A DNA stretch of 64,000 nt from Euclidia mi (lineage: Eukaryota > Arthropoda > Insecta > Lepidoptera > Erebidae). Below the pieces are notes generated by a model. The model had not been told where the DNA came from. It searched no databases and saw only the letters and a list, made by a program, of their open reading frames with translations. Positions 54,144 to 64,000 of the stretch are shown piece after piece. Both the position numbers and the translations under genes were made by a program. Each line of letters starts with the position of its first letter. Positions within the stretch are counted from its first letter, which is position 1. The DNA lies in the NCBI GenBank assembly GCA_944739405.2, contig OX123193.2, forward strand, positions 9,804,331 to 9,868,330, written 5' to 3'.

Positions 54144-55775
54144 ATGTCAGCTATCAAGGACTTGCGTGCGGCTGCTGGTGCTATTGCATCAGATTTGCGC
54201 TGGTTTGCCTCGGCCAATGCTTTAGTGAACCGGCCTGATCGCCAGCAGGCCTTACTTCAGAGGTACGAGCGGATTGACGATCGCCTGGCAAGTGTGGAAC
54301 AGCAATTCCGCACTTTCAGCACTTGCTGTCTTGAAGTGTCAATCAATGATTTCACAGCTGACCAGCGAAATAAGGTCAGCGAAGACTATGCCCAGGTCTT
54401 AGACCTGTATGATGATGCTGTCTCCAATAGTGCGAGACAACTAGTTGCCGATAGGGAAGGGCAACCCGGCCTGAAGCAGGAGCTTCCTAGGTCAGCACCA
54501 GGGCTGGTGAGTAGGCTCCCTACTTTGGACCTCCCCCATTTTGATGGCTGCCTAGGAAGCTACCTGGGCTTCGTTAATTTGTTCGACAGCCTAGTCAATG
54601 ATAGGACTGACCTTCGGCCGGCACAAAAGTTGGCCTATCTAATGTCGGTTCTGGATGGGGAGGCTAAGGGCCTCATCCAGCATCTGCCCGTGTCTGACGA
54701 GGCGTACCAGACGGCTCGGGACCTAATCACCCGTAGGTACCATAATAAGCGTGGCCTCGCCGACACGCACATCGAGCAAATTTTGGGCTTGCCGACGCTC
54801 ACCTGGGTCTCTGGGTTGCGCACCCAACTGTTGAACCCGCTCTTGGTGGCCATCAACGCACTTAAGTGCCTTGACCTGCCCGTAGACCAATGGTCCTATC
54901 TATTGGTGCACATTGTGCTGAAAAAGCTGCCTGCCGACCTGAGGTCGCGTTTTGAACAGCGCTTTGGTGGGGATAGCGCGACCCATCTGCCCCCCTTTGC
55001 TGACCTGGAGAAGTTCCTGGAGGATGAGTGCCGGGTCTTGGACAACTCCGGTGGTGACACGCCGGCTAAGTCGCAGCCGCCCAAGGTCAAGGAGCAGGCT
55101 CGCGTTCACACCCGAGCCAATGTTGACCGGCGCCCTCCTCGCTTTGCGGTCACGCAGAGCCCAGCGGAGTGCTCCTACTGCAAGGTCACGGGGCACAGAA
55201 CGGCCAGTTGCAGGGCATTTTTGGACCTTCATTTCGCCTCTCGTAGGCGCATCGCGAATGCCCGCCGCCTTTGCTTCTCTTGCTTGGGGTCCCACTACCA
55301 GCGAGACTGCCCAAACTCTCGCCCCTGTCCTCACTGTGAAGGACAGCATTTGGACATTCTCTGTATGAATGCCAGAGAGGTAGGCCGCTTGTCCAACCAG
55401 CCGACGCCGCGCACGGGCGGGTATTTTGAAGGTGGCAGCCGAGGCTCACCACCGCGTAGCCGAGAGTCGCCTCGCTCAATTGATCGCCACTCGCCCCGCT
55501 TGGAGAACCGTAGCGTGCGCACGCCTCCTCTCTCTCGCGCACCTGAATGTGCTGTTCAGCGTCACCAGCACCATGACTGCTGCTCCAGGTATTCCCCTCC
55601 TTTGGCGGAGCGTTCCCGCCTTGACTCGCGCCCACCTCGTTTTGGGCGGGTGCGTCACTATGACCCCCCACAGATGGCGCGCGGATCGAGTCATCGCGCC
55701 TTTGAGGACTTCAAGCCGCAACCTCGTTTTGACTTGCCTGGTCCTGGCCAACGGTCGCCGCCCAGGCAACAATAG
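54144..55775 (+). CDS. gag: BEL-C Gag
   Basis: 543 codons from ATG at 54144 ('MSAIKDLRAA') to UAG at 55773-55775. It has one extra Asp codon near 54412 ('gatgatgct') compared with BEL-A and BEL-B. Three zinc knuckles as in BEL-A: 'CSYCKVTGHRTASC', 'CFSCLGSHYQRDC', 'CPHCEGQHLDILC'. The C-terminal tail is rich in Arg, Ser and Pro. Unbroken, so likely functional. Confidence 0.93.
   Translation: MSAIKDLRAAAGAIASDLRWFASANALVNRPDRQQALLQRYERIDDRLASVEQQFRTFSTCCLEVSINDFTADQRNKVSEDYAQVLDLYDDAVSNSARQLVADREGQPGLKQELPRSAPGLVSRLPTLDLPHFDGCLGSYLGFVNLFDSLVNDRTDLRPAQKLAYLMSVLDGEAKGLIQHLPVSDEAYQTARDLITRRYHNKRGLADTHIEQILGLPTLTWVSGLRTQLLNPLLVAINALKCLDLPVDQWSYLLVHIVLKKLPADLRSRFEQRFGGDSATHLPPFADLEKFLEDECRVLDNSGGDTPAKSQPPKVKEQARVHTRANVDRRPPRFAVTQSPAECSYCKVTGHRTASCRAFLDLHFASRRRIANARRLCFSCLGSHYQRDCPNSRPCPHCEGQHLDILCMNAREVGRLSNQPTPRTGGYFEGGSRGSPPRSRESPRSIDRHSPRLENRSVRTPPLSRAPECAVQRHQHHDCCSRYSPPLAERSRLDSRPPRFGRVRHYDPPQMARGSSHRAFEDFKPQPRFDLPGPGQRSPPRQQ
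55773..55775 (+). promoter_or_regulatory. Putative readthrough UAG between gag and pol
   Basis: Context 'cggcaacaatag' type: two CAA codons before TAG, then GTC ATT. Frame and sense coding continue on both sides without another stop. Same arrangement at 32527-32529 (BEL-B) and 26141-26143 (BEL-A, followed by GTA ATT). Leakiness is inferred and not shown. Confidence 0.6.
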
Positions 55776-58700
55776 GTCATTGACCCCTGCCCTATAACTC
55801 CAACCTGCCCCATTGAGACCGTAATCCTACCAACGGTTGCTGTTAGGGTCTGGGGACCCACGGGGACCTCTGTTGTTGTCCGTGCTATATTGGACACAGG
55901 TTCACAAGGTTGCATTGTTTCCACTTGTTTAGTAGGGCAGGTTAAATTAAATATGGGTTCTTTTCCAAATTGTATACGGGGCATAGGTGACGTAGCCTCT
56001 AATGTTGAAGGACAAGTTAAGGTTTTGTTTGGCCCTGTTGAATCTTCACACCCGAGGATTAAAACCTCGGCTATTGTGTTGAAGAATATTTTGGGTATGC
56101 ACCCACAGAAGCAGCTACCTGCTGCTGTGGTGAATTTGACATCGGGATTGGAACTGGCAGACCCCAAATTTGACACACCGGGACAAATCGATTTGTTGAT
56201 TGGCTCTGATGTCCTTGGTGGAATTTTGATTGGTGGGAAACGGGTCTTGGTGCCAAATGGTTTGACTGCCATCCCGACCATATTTGGATTTGCTTTGATG
56301 GGACCTGTACCTAGGGACCCCCCTCCACCCAAACTTGATAATTTGTTGGCTGTAGGCTCTGCTCTCTCTAATGCAGTTCAGAGGTTTTGGGAGGTAGAGG
56401 AGCCCCCTCAAGTTGCCCGTTTGAATCCAGAACATGAGGAGTGCGAGCTGTTCTTCCAGAACAACACTGGTCGACTCCGTTCTGGTCGGATTATAACGAA
56501 GCTGCCCTTCCTGTCTGTTCGGCCTCCGCTTGGTGAGTCACGACCTTTAGCCGAAAAGAGATTGTTGCTTATGGAGCGTCGCATGGGTCGTGATCTGGAG
56601 CTCAGACAGAAGTATATTGAGTTCATGAGAGAATATGAACAATTGGGACACATGTCAGTGTCAAATTTGGATTGGCGTTCGGTGGAGCATTACTTTCTCC
56701 CGCATCATGCGGTATTGAAGCCATCGACTGGCAAGCTGCGCACAGTGTTTGATGGTTCTGCGCAGACTTCAACAGGCGTATCCTTGAACCAGTGCTTGCA
56801 TTCTGGTCGCAAGTTGGTCAAGGACCTTTGTGACGTCATCACCAGCTTCCGACGACATCAGGTTGTCTTTGTGGCCGACATAAAAATGATGTTCAGGCAG
56901 ACTATTATCCACCCTGATGACCGTCGCTTCCAGCTGATCCTTTGGAGAGAGTCTCCTCGTGATCTCATGGTCGTCTACGAGCTCAATACTAATACGTACG
57001 GGTTAAGGTCAAGCCCCTACTTGGCAATACGTTCTCTTTGGGAGCTCGCAAACCGCGAAGGCTTACGTTTCCCACGAGCCTCCGCCATCTTAAAAGACGA
57101 TATTTACGTCGATGACATTTGTTCAGGCGCCTCCACAGCGGACGAGGCGATACTCCTGCGCGACGAATTGATAGGTATTTTGGCCTCCGCTGGTTATGAG
57201 TTGCGCAAATGGATTTCCAACTCACCAGCGCTTTTGGAAGGCTTGCCAGAGGATCATCAGCAAGATCCACATTTGTTTGAGATTGTTGACAACCCCGCCA
57301 TGATGGCTGTTCTCGGCGTTCAGTACAGACCAATCCAAGACATCTTTACATATAACGTAGACTTGAAATTGCCGTGTTCTTGGACTAAACGTCTCGTATT
57401 GTCTACTGTCGCCAGAACCTTTGATCCGAACGGTTGGATCTGTCCAATTATATTTTGGGCAAAATGCTTCTTGCAGAAGCTTTGGACAGCAGGATTGACC
57501 TGGGACGAACCTCTACACGGCACTCTTGTTGAGGAATGGACCTCTTTTGTATCCTCACTTCCTGCCGTCAACGAGATCTCCTTGCCTCGTCCCATCCTTC
57601 CTCCCGGGAAGTACAAGGCAACCCTTCACGGGTTTTGTGATGCCTCGGAGCGTGGGCACGCGGCCGTGGTGTACTTGCGCACAGTTAGTGCCTCAGGTCA
57701 GGTGAGGGTTTCCCTGATCATGGCGAAGAGCAAGGTTGCACCCCTTCGGACATCTTTGACCATTCCGAAATTGGAGCTCTCGGGAGCAGCCCTACTTGTA
57801 CGCTTATTGAACCACGTGTCCAGTACTTTGGGTAAAAGCATTTGTATTAATGGGACCTACGCCTGGATAGACAGCCAAATTGTTCTTTGTTGGTTGAAGG
57901 CTTCTGTCCACACCTTGGAGGTATTTGTCGCTAATCGCGTTTCCCAAATCCAGAAATCCGAAGTCAAACTTGTTTGGAGACACGTGCCAGGTGAGCTCAA
58001 CCCCGCTGATTGTGCCTCGCGCGGATGCTTGACGCCTAGTTTGATAGGTCATTCGCTGTGGTGGGGTCCGGAATGGTTGAGTCGACCAGAAATTGATTGG
58101 CCTCGAACGCCAGTTTTGAATACTTCTAATTTGCCGGGTCTACGAACACTCGCTCTTGAGAAGGTAGAATGCGCCTTCGACCCCGATTTTTTGTTGAATC
58201 GTTACAGCTCCCTCGACAAGTTGTTAGGTGTTACTGCTTGGATAAAGCGTTTTGTTTTTAATTTTAGGCACCCACAACAGAAACGTCTGACACCGTTTCT
58301 TTCACCACAGGAACGACAGGAGTCCCTCACCTTTTGGGTTCGTTCTGTGCAATTGGCGCATTTTGAGAAGGAGATAGCTATCCTTATGTCAGGGAAATCG
58401 AAATTGTCGGGAGCAATATCTAAATTGAACCCCTTTTTGGACGAAACGGGTCTCTTGCGCGTTGGAGGGCGTCTCAAGAACGCCAACCTCCCTTACGGGG
58501 CACGTCACCCCCTTTTGTTACCTAAGGACGGTCATTTGGTACGCTTGTTGGTAACTGACCGTCACCTTAAAAATTCGCATGCTGGTTGTAATGCTTTGTT
58601 GGCCATTTTGCAACGCGAGTTTTGGATTTTGTCTGCCCGAAGAATTATTCGGAGTGTAGTCTTTCGCTGCATCCCTTGCTATAAGCTCAAGGCTTCTACC

Positions 58701-59663
58701 TTGCAGCCCTTGATGGGAGACTTACCGGCAGATCGCGTAACTGAGAGCAGGACGTTTGACGGTGTTGGCACGGACTTCGCTGGTCCCTTTTTGGTGAAAA
58801 CGTCGACACTTCGAAACAGCAAGACTGTCAAGGCCTACTTGTGTGTTTTTGTTTGTCTTTCCACAAAGGCCGTACATTTGGAACTGGTCTCCTCGCTTAC
58901 GACCGAGGCGTTTGTAGCCACATTTGACAGATTTGTGTCCCGCAGAGGGCTGCCTTCCTTGATCCGTTCTGACTGCGGCACTAACTTCAAGGGCACCTAT
59001 AATTATTTGAATGATGTTGTTAATTTCCTTGAAACCAACAAAGCTGATATAGGTGATAGGCTTGCCCGACGTGGGATAAATTGGTTGTTTTCGCCACCAA
59101 ATTGTCCACACTGGGGTGGTATATTTGAGGCCGCCGTAAAATCGGCCAAAACACACTTGCGCAGGACAATCGGTGAATCTGTCCTTACATTTGAGGAACT
59201 CGCAACTGTGTTTTGTAAGATTGAGGCCGTTTTGAACTCTCGGCCATTGTGCCCGATCTCCTCAGATCCGAATGATTTGGAGGCCCTTACGCCGGGCCAT
59301 TTTTTGATTGGTCGCCCACTTGTCGCCTTGCCTGAGTACCCCTATATTGATACGAGACCTGGTCGTCTCTCGCGTTTTGAATTGGTACGCCAGATTACTC
59401 AGAGCTTTTGGAAACGCTGGAATTTGGAATATTTGCACATACTCCAGCAACGCGTTAAGTGGACCGACAAGACCGATCCACCCAAGATTGGTGACCTCGT
59501 GTTGATCAATGAGGCTAACCTTCCGCCACTTAGATGGCGCAGGGGGCGCATCCTTCGTTTGGTAACTGGGGCTGATGGAGTTCCCCGATTTGCTGAGGTC
59601 TTGGTGGACGGTTCGATTCTGAGGAGAGCGGTTGCAACATTGTCACGTCTACCAACCGATTAG
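55776..59663 (+). CDS. pol: BEL-C Pol (protease, RT, RNase H, integrase)
   Basis: 1,295 codons in frame with gag after its UAG. Protease 'DTGS' at 40-43; RT 'YVDD' at 444-447; RNase H 'FCDASERGHAA' with 'AWIDSQIVLCW', in which the Thr of BEL-A's 'AWTDSQ' is Ile; integrase zinc finger near 929-965; integrase triad D~1000, D1066, E1118. It ends 'ATLSRLPTD'. Compared with BEL-A, differences are scattered single substitutions. No in-frame ATG precedes the protease motif; a Gag-Pol product by readthrough is inferred. Confidence 0.94.
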   Translation, partial: VIDPCPITPTCPIETVILPTVAVRVWGPTGTSVVVRAILDTGSQGCIVSTCLVGQVKLNMGSFPNCIRGIGDVASNVEGQVKVLFGPVESSHPRIKTSAIVLKNILGMHPQKQLPAAVVNLTSGLELADPKFDTPGQIDLLIGSDVLGGILIGGKRVLVPNGLTAIPTIFGFALMGPVPRDPPPPKLDNLLAVGSALSNAVQRFWEVEEPPQVARLNPEHEECELFFQNNTGRLRSGRIITKLPFLSVRPPLGESRPLAEKRLLLMERRMGRDLELRQKYIEFMREYEQLGHMSVSNLDWRSVEHYFLPHHAVLKPSTGKLRTVFDGSAQTSTGVSLNQCLHSGRKLVKDLCDVITSFRRHQVVFVADIKMMFRQTIIHPDDRRFQLILWRESPRDLMVVYELNTNTYGLRSSPYLAIRSLWELANREGLRFPRASAILKDDIYVDDICSGASTADEAILLRDELIGILASAGYELRKWISNSPALLEGLPEDHQQDPHLFEIVDNPAMMAVLGVQYRPIQDIFTYNVDLKLPCSWTKRLVLSTVARTFDPNGWICPIIFWAKCFLQKLWTAGLTWDEPLHGTLVEEWTSFVSSLPAVNEISLPRPILPPGKYKATLHGFCDASERGHAAVVYLRTVSASGQVRVSLIMAKSKVAPLRTSLTIPKLELSGAALLVRLLNHVSSTLGKSICINGTYAWIDSQIVLCWLKASVHTLEVFVANRVSQIQKSEVKLVWRHVPGELNPADCASRGCLTPSLIGHSLWWGPEWLSRPEIDWPRTPVLNTSNLPGLRTLALEKVECAFDPDFLLNRYSSLDKLLGVTAWIKRFVFNFRHPQQKRLTPFLSPQERQESLTFWVRSVQLAHFEKEIAILMSGKSKLSGAISKLNPFLDETGLLRVGGRLKNANLPYGARHPLLLPKDGHLVRLLVTDRHLKNSHAGCNALLAILQREFWILSARRIIRSVVFRCIPCYKLKASTLQPLMGDLPADRVTESRTFDGVGTDFAGPFLVKTSTLRNSKTVKAYLCVFVCLSTKAVHLELVSSLTTEAFVATFDRFVSRRGLPSLIRSDCGTNFKGTYNYLNDVVNFLETNKADIGDRLARRGINWLFSPPNCPHWGGIFEAAVKSAKTHLRRTIGESVLTFEELATVFCKIEAVLNSRPLCPISSDPNDLEALTPGHFLIGRPLVALPEYPYIDTRPGRLSRFELVRQITQSFWKRWNLEYLHILQQRVKWTDKTDPPKIGDLVLINEANLPPLRWRRGRILRLVTGADGVPRFAEVLVDGSILRRAVATLSRLPTD

Positions 59664-59694
59664 CGGACCGGTAGGCCGGTCCGGGGCGGGTGGA

Positions 59695-60305
59695 TGTTTG
59701 AAATAGAATTAGTTTTTATTATAAGTCAAATCGATTAGATCGATTGAGTAACATTTTGTTTAGTCTATTGAAAATTTCTGACAATGGTCACACTGAACTG
59801 TCATTCACTCACTTTGGTTCTTTGTCGTTTCCCGCGGTCGGTGAAAAAAAGCTCTGGATAGATTTCGTTTTGTGAGCGTTTTGATCTTGTATTTGGAACC
59901 CGTTTTGATCGCCACTTCCTTGATCAATAACTGGCACCGGTTAATTGTGATAAAAATAGTATTTTAACGAACATTGTAAAACTTGAGTGAATCCGATGCA
60001 CGTGGTTGGTGCCGGACGAATTTGCTGATTGAAAACGCTGCGTTGGAGTCTGGTAAAGTAAAGATAATTCACTTGCTAATATTGGCCAATTTAGTCTCGT
60101 GTGTGTCTAGCTTGCCTCCAGGACTCCACTCAAGAACATCACCAGGAGATATTTGGTAAGACATTTTATTAATATTAGAATTTATATTCATTCGCTGTGC
60201 TACCGCAGTGTATGTTGGACCTTTGCCTTGGGCTGAGACTGGATGAATTAATAGCTTCCACTGATCTCTGTAAACCTTACCCGATCTCAGCTCAAACTCT
60301 AGACA
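59695..60305 (+). repeat. BEL-C 3' LTR
   Basis: 611 bp, preceded by the polypurine tract 'ggggcgggtgga' (59683-59694) and the GC hairpin (59665-59682). Confidence 0.93.
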
Positions 60306-60656
60306 ATTATATAAGCCGCAAATGAACAGATGGTTCTACTGATGGTGAGCAATTACCGCTGTTCATGGTCATAAGGAACACCAGAGAAATCACAAGTGCG
60401 TTGCGGTCCTTTGTGTTGGCCAAAACGACAGGTGAAGGAGTGGGATGACGGAGAAGGAATGGACAATGGGGCCTTTTTGGAGGGTGGCAAGTATTCACGG
60501 ATATCATAAAAAATAAGATATATAATAAAGTTCAATATGCTTCGGTTTTGATTACAATTCCACCTCTAAGATGTTTCATCTCATGATAGCACTTTACAAG
60601 CCATTTTAGACCAGTCTAATATACGCCAATAAAATAACAAATTTGGCTAGCTTGCG

Positions 60657-60847
60657 GTTTGGGGTTTGCGCAGGCGTCTCGCCGCTTGACACTGCTTCAA
60701 ATTTTGTGGGTTCGATTCCCACATGAGAAAATATTTTGTAAGAACCATAAACTCTTTTTTCGAGTCTAAGTGTACTGTGTGTCTGTTGGTTGTATGTTTG
60801 TAAAGTCACCCACGATACAGGATTTATTCCTAGTGCGGGAGCTGTCT
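60657..60847 (+). mobile_element. SINE-like fragment (unit 2 copy)
   Basis: Counterpart of 37400-37590, same B-box palindrome. Confidence 0.5.
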
Positions 60848-61224
60848 TTAAGGAATATTGAAAAAAAAAAAGAATATATTCTTCAGATAGCCTGACATAT
60901 TATTACTGTGAGAGAGTTTCCCTATAGTTTAACTTAATAGAAATAAGCCCTTTTATTACTTAATAACCTACCTAAATAAACTACAAATTCCACAACAATA
61001 AAAATAACAGTTTCAAAAATAACGTAACTGTTCCCAAAACCATAACTATTTATTTCAATAGCTGTAATAACAGCACTAAAACACATATTAAAACGATAAC
61101 CCTAATAGATAACGTTAATGGTACACATTAAGCCGCAATTTAAAGTTATTCTCACACAGTAACGTCGAATAAATAGTTATAAGTGTTGTTTAAGTACGTT
61201 TTCTTCTTTACAAAGTGTTGGAAC

Positions 61225-61338
61225 TTCACTAGTGGATTTTACCAAGTAATGGGTTACACAGGTTACACTAGGATATAATGTTTCACTAGTGGATTTTACC
61301 AAGTAATGGGTTACACAGGTTACACTAGGATATAATGT
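61225..61338. repeat. 57-bp tandem repeat (unit 2 copy)
   Basis: Two copies, 61225-61281 and 61282-61338, counterpart of 37937-38050. Confidence 0.92.
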
Positions 61339-61468
61339 TTCCCCTGAAGAATAAAATAAAGCTTATCTAACGCTTAAAATTAGGGTGGGAATTATTAGGT
61401 AAATTGCTTGGCATTGAATTAGGTTTTAAAGGTGTGTAGGTAATTGTGGATACGATTGAAACTTTATT

Positions 61469-61840
61469 TTAGTGCTGTGACGAAATTTCTACAGCAGATT
61501 GTCGGGGTGCGATCCCTAGGTACCCCGGGCACACACCTCTGACTTTTCGAAAATTATGTGTGTATTCTCCCTTAATAATGTGCCCGGTAGATGGCAATAG
61601 GCTCGCCTCCTATTACATTGGGACCGAAACATAAGTGGCGAAGTGTGGGTGGATAATACACCTCTGCTTACTCCTTCGGGGATAAAGGCGTGATATTATG
61701 TTATGCCATCCACCGGGCACAATATTAAGCGAGCAATAATTAAAATTTTTAATGCACACATACTTCGAAAAGTCAGAGGTGTGTGCGCGGAGTAACTGGG
61801 GATCGAACCCGAGACCATTGTCTCGGCAGTCCGTTACGTA
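61469..61840. mobile_element. Pair of opposed SINEs (unit 2 copy)
   Basis: Plus-strand SINE 61469-61701 and minus-strand SINE head 61704-61840, counterparts of 38185-38556. Confidence 0.7.
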
Positions 61841-62594
61841 CACGTTAATTATCATATAATTATTTAGAGCAGAGTGGGGAATATAATACGTGCACTCTCA
61901 TGCATAAAACTCGTGGAGCCATTCACGTATATAATATAAAACATGAAACAGAACACAAAGATAATAATAATCATCTTTATTGTACAAATGCCAAAGAAAT
62001 TTACAATCATGTATTTTAACAAAAAATAAAAGGACGAATGGTACATAACTTTATAAAACACTTAATTAATATAGATTTTTGCATTTATTCATTCAAAAAT
62101 ATAAGTAGTATCAACCCCAATTACGCAAAATAATTTTCTTTTACTCTTATCATGATAACACTTTAATTAGGTACAAAATATCGCATTTTTTTTCCTAATA
62201 ACCCCTGAAAATATTACAATAAGGGCTTATGAAAGCCAACGGGGACTTAATTCAAACCACGTAGGTACAGTCCGGGCGACAAATCTAAACGGCGTAAGCG
62301 TAGAATTAAAATTTCGTGTGCGAGGCGCTTACCTATTGTCTACACAAAATATCATTTAATTATGTCGGCTGTTCTGTACTTCGGGTTGTGGTTTATGTGA
62401 TAAGATAATGTAGGAGTAGTATTCGCTGCGCACTTTATTATTTGTTGGGAAAAGCGGAAGCTTGCCTATGGATGTGTGTGTCTAGACTATGTAGTACTAC
62501 TACTACAATCATACTGGCTGCATGGTCTAGGGGTAAGTACTCCGTGACTGCTGAGATTTTTCCTAGATAGGAATTAAACCGTGACTTCAGTATC

Positions 62595-62960
62595 AGACGC
62601 TATTCACAGGTTTCAGAGACATGCTATCCATATCATTGGATATCCTGAGGCTACGAGGACTCTTGAATCCCTGCAATTACGCAGGAAAGTTGGTTCACCG
62701 CATTTAACACGGTGTGTGCTCTGAAGAATTGTTCCAATTAATCCTACTTGCTCTATTTTTCTAGAACATCACGGTTTGGATCTAGTTGCCACCCTTACCT
62801 TGTTGAACAGATACCGTTGCTCATGAAGAGTTTCCTCTTATGTTACCATAAAGATATGCAACTTAATACCAACCGACGTATTTCCTTCCTTCTTTGGTCT
62901 TGGGACTTTTAAGCGGGAGGTGAAAAAGCTTTACACCAGTATATCAATCATTCCATATTG
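62595..62960 (+). pseudogene. Decayed LINE 3' fragment (unit 2 copy)
   Basis: Counterpart of 39310-39690. It differs more from it than surrounding sequence does, with several indels. Confidence 0.65.
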
Positions 62961-63860
62961 ATATGATAGCTTTCACTGTGGGGCTCGATAGGGGCAACAA
63001 TAAAAATGACTTCCAGCTCATATCTCAATTCAGGGTAATTAGACACTAAACTAAAATATTAAGAACCTTTTTGAAATTATGAAATTTCTTCTTTAAGGTC
63101 TTATAATGCAGTTCAAAGTTGGTAATAAAACTTTAATTTCTTATAAATATCATAGTTATTACTCTCTATTCAAACACCAAGTCGAAAACATCGTCGTCTC
63201 TTACAACTTGCACCAAAACGCGTGTGTAAACGTTAAACACGTCCGTTTAAGTACACAGGACAATACTGCCCCTGTATTTCTCAGCGGAACTCCAAACAAA
63301 ATGTATGGAGCAACATGTACTGAATTTTAATTGGTGCAAATTGCCAGTGCGAGTGACGGTGACAGTTTTAGCATTAATAACAGCAAAACTGACCCAATTC
63401 ACCCACTTCGAATGTGGACGAACTATTTAATTTTTGTTGTAACACTTTTGCTCGTAAGTGTAGTTTAGATGTGATAGTTTGATTGTAGTGCAATCAGCTC
63501 AGAATTGTGTTTTAAGTAAAGAGCTTTCTCAGTTGAAGATATGCAATTTTACATCACTGATTACTGTTCTGAAGCAATTTGACTATTTGTATGAATATGT
63601 TTTAGCTGGTTTCTTGTACGGGGGAGGAGTCAAGTAAGAACTGTCATATGGAAGGCTAAGCTTCTTCTTGGACATATTTCACTTTCGTGCACGATTAAAT
63701 TAGTGTTGAATTAATTATGCCGATTAATTTTAACTCCATAACATTACGCGATGTATGAACAAAAACAAACTGAAGGACAATATAATTATCCTACAATGAT
63801 AACGTTTTTCTTTTAAGCTGAAGAACTTAATTTCTGATAACTTTAGAGTTTACAAATAGT
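62961..63860. other. No gene seen
   Basis: Counterpart of 39691-40625. A 74-codon frame here (63106-63330) is broken in unit 1 by indels. Confidence 0.5.
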
Positions 63861-64000
63861 ACATACATACATAGACTCATGCCTGTTTCCCGGAGGGGTA
63901 GGCAGAAACTGTGGAACGCCATTTGCAACGATCCTAACATACCTCTCTTGCTTCATTCACTCCCATCAAGTTTCTCATGCATGCTCTTCTGTTTAGGGTA
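63861..64000 (-). pseudogene. LINE C-terminal fragment, runs off window
   Basis: A 'tacatacatacata' tail is followed on the minus strand by codons ending 'CKWRSTVSAYPSGKQA' and TGA, upstream 'RRACMRNLMGVNEAREVC' then an in-frame TAG. Same family as 13716-13853. Its insertion at 63860 ends the visible match between the duplication units. Confidence 0.75.

Larger units (their letters stand above)
52538..60305 (+). mobile_element. BEL/Pao retrotransposon C, full length with open genes
   Basis: Same insertion as BEL-B: target duplication 'attat' at 52533-52537 and 60306-60310. LTRs are 626 bp and 611 bp. Gag and Pol are unbroken except for the UAG between them, and the integrase triad is intact. 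The leader carries a 5S-derived SINE absent from BEL-B. The best candidate for an active copy in the window. Confidence 0.95.
43727..64000. repeat. Unit 2 of the ~39.2-kb direct duplication (runs off window)
   Basis: Collinear with unit 1. Correspondences: 43727-44645 with 4521-5439, 44646-52052 with 13389-21219, 52053-60305 with 29091-37059, and 60306-63859 with 37060-40625. Unit 2 lacks the errantivirus, BEL-A and about 460 bp corresponding to 18443-18903. It gains a 5S-derived SINE in the BEL-C leader, about 35 bp near 49335 and about 30 bp near 61040. At 63860 a LINE tail interrupts it, so its true right end is not visible. Confidence 0.9.

Noticed and set aside
63106..63330. 74-codon plus frame in unit 2
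   Set aside because: The collinear sequence in unit 1 (about 39880-40096) has indels that break the frame, arguing against a gene.

Overview
The window is eukaryotic, AT-rich and almost entirely made of transposable elements. No host protein-coding gene could be supported on either strand. The repeat vocabulary points to a moth or butterfly (Lepidoptera): tRNA-headed SINEs ending in 'cctaccccttcggggat', non-LTR ORF tails reading '...SAYPGGKKA-stop' or 'GRPKKRWMDCVK', CTAG-terminated Helitron-like fragments, an errantivirus with an F-like envelope, and three BEL/Pao proviruses. This assignment is inference from repeat style, not from a host gene.

The largest-scale structure is a head-to-tail duplication. 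Sequence from 4521 restarts at 43727 (period about 39.2 kb) and stays almost identical to 63,859, where a LINE insertion interrupts it close to the window end. Unit 1 is 4521-43726 and unit 2 is 43727 to beyond 64,000. They differ by scattered substitutions, a few indels and four clean insertions: a Gypsy-type errantivirus (5440-13384) and a minus-strand BEL/Pao element A (21225-29090) only in unit 1; a 5S-rRNA-derived SINE (53629-53891) and a LINE tail (63861-64000) only in unit 2. For the first two, unit 2 preserves the exact empty target site. The pair is either a recent tandem duplication or two haplotypes laid end to end by an assembler.

Layout. 1-4520: SINE, 5S-SINE and LINE debris, ending in a frameshifted LINE reverse transcriptase (3226-4918) inside which the duplication breakpoint lies. 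5440-13384: errantivirus with two identical 266-bp LTRs, an intact pol, and gag and env carrying stops or a frameshift. 13385-21224: nested SINEs, a 1-kb inverted LINE repeat flanking a BEL solo LTR, and a 165-codon retroelement C-terminal frame. 21225-29090: BEL-A (minus) with open gag and pol. 29576-37059: BEL-B (plus), damaged. 37060-43726: SINEs, a 57-bp tandem repeat, a decayed LINE and an envelope fragment of a second errantivirus on the minus strand. 43727-64000: the second unit, containing BEL-C (52538-60305), an open counterpart of BEL-B.

How the parts work together. In all three BEL copies gag and pol lie in one frame separated by a single UAG, suggesting stop-codon readthrough for Gag-Pol. 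The tRNA-headed SINEs share their 3' end with the last codons of a LINE seen in the same window, suggesting that this LINE mobilises them. Several short, nearly perfect palindromes look like products of snap-back template switching. Non-autonomous copies next to complete ones (BEL-A and -C against BEL-B, and an errantivirus with identical LTRs but broken genes) suggest mobilisation in trans.
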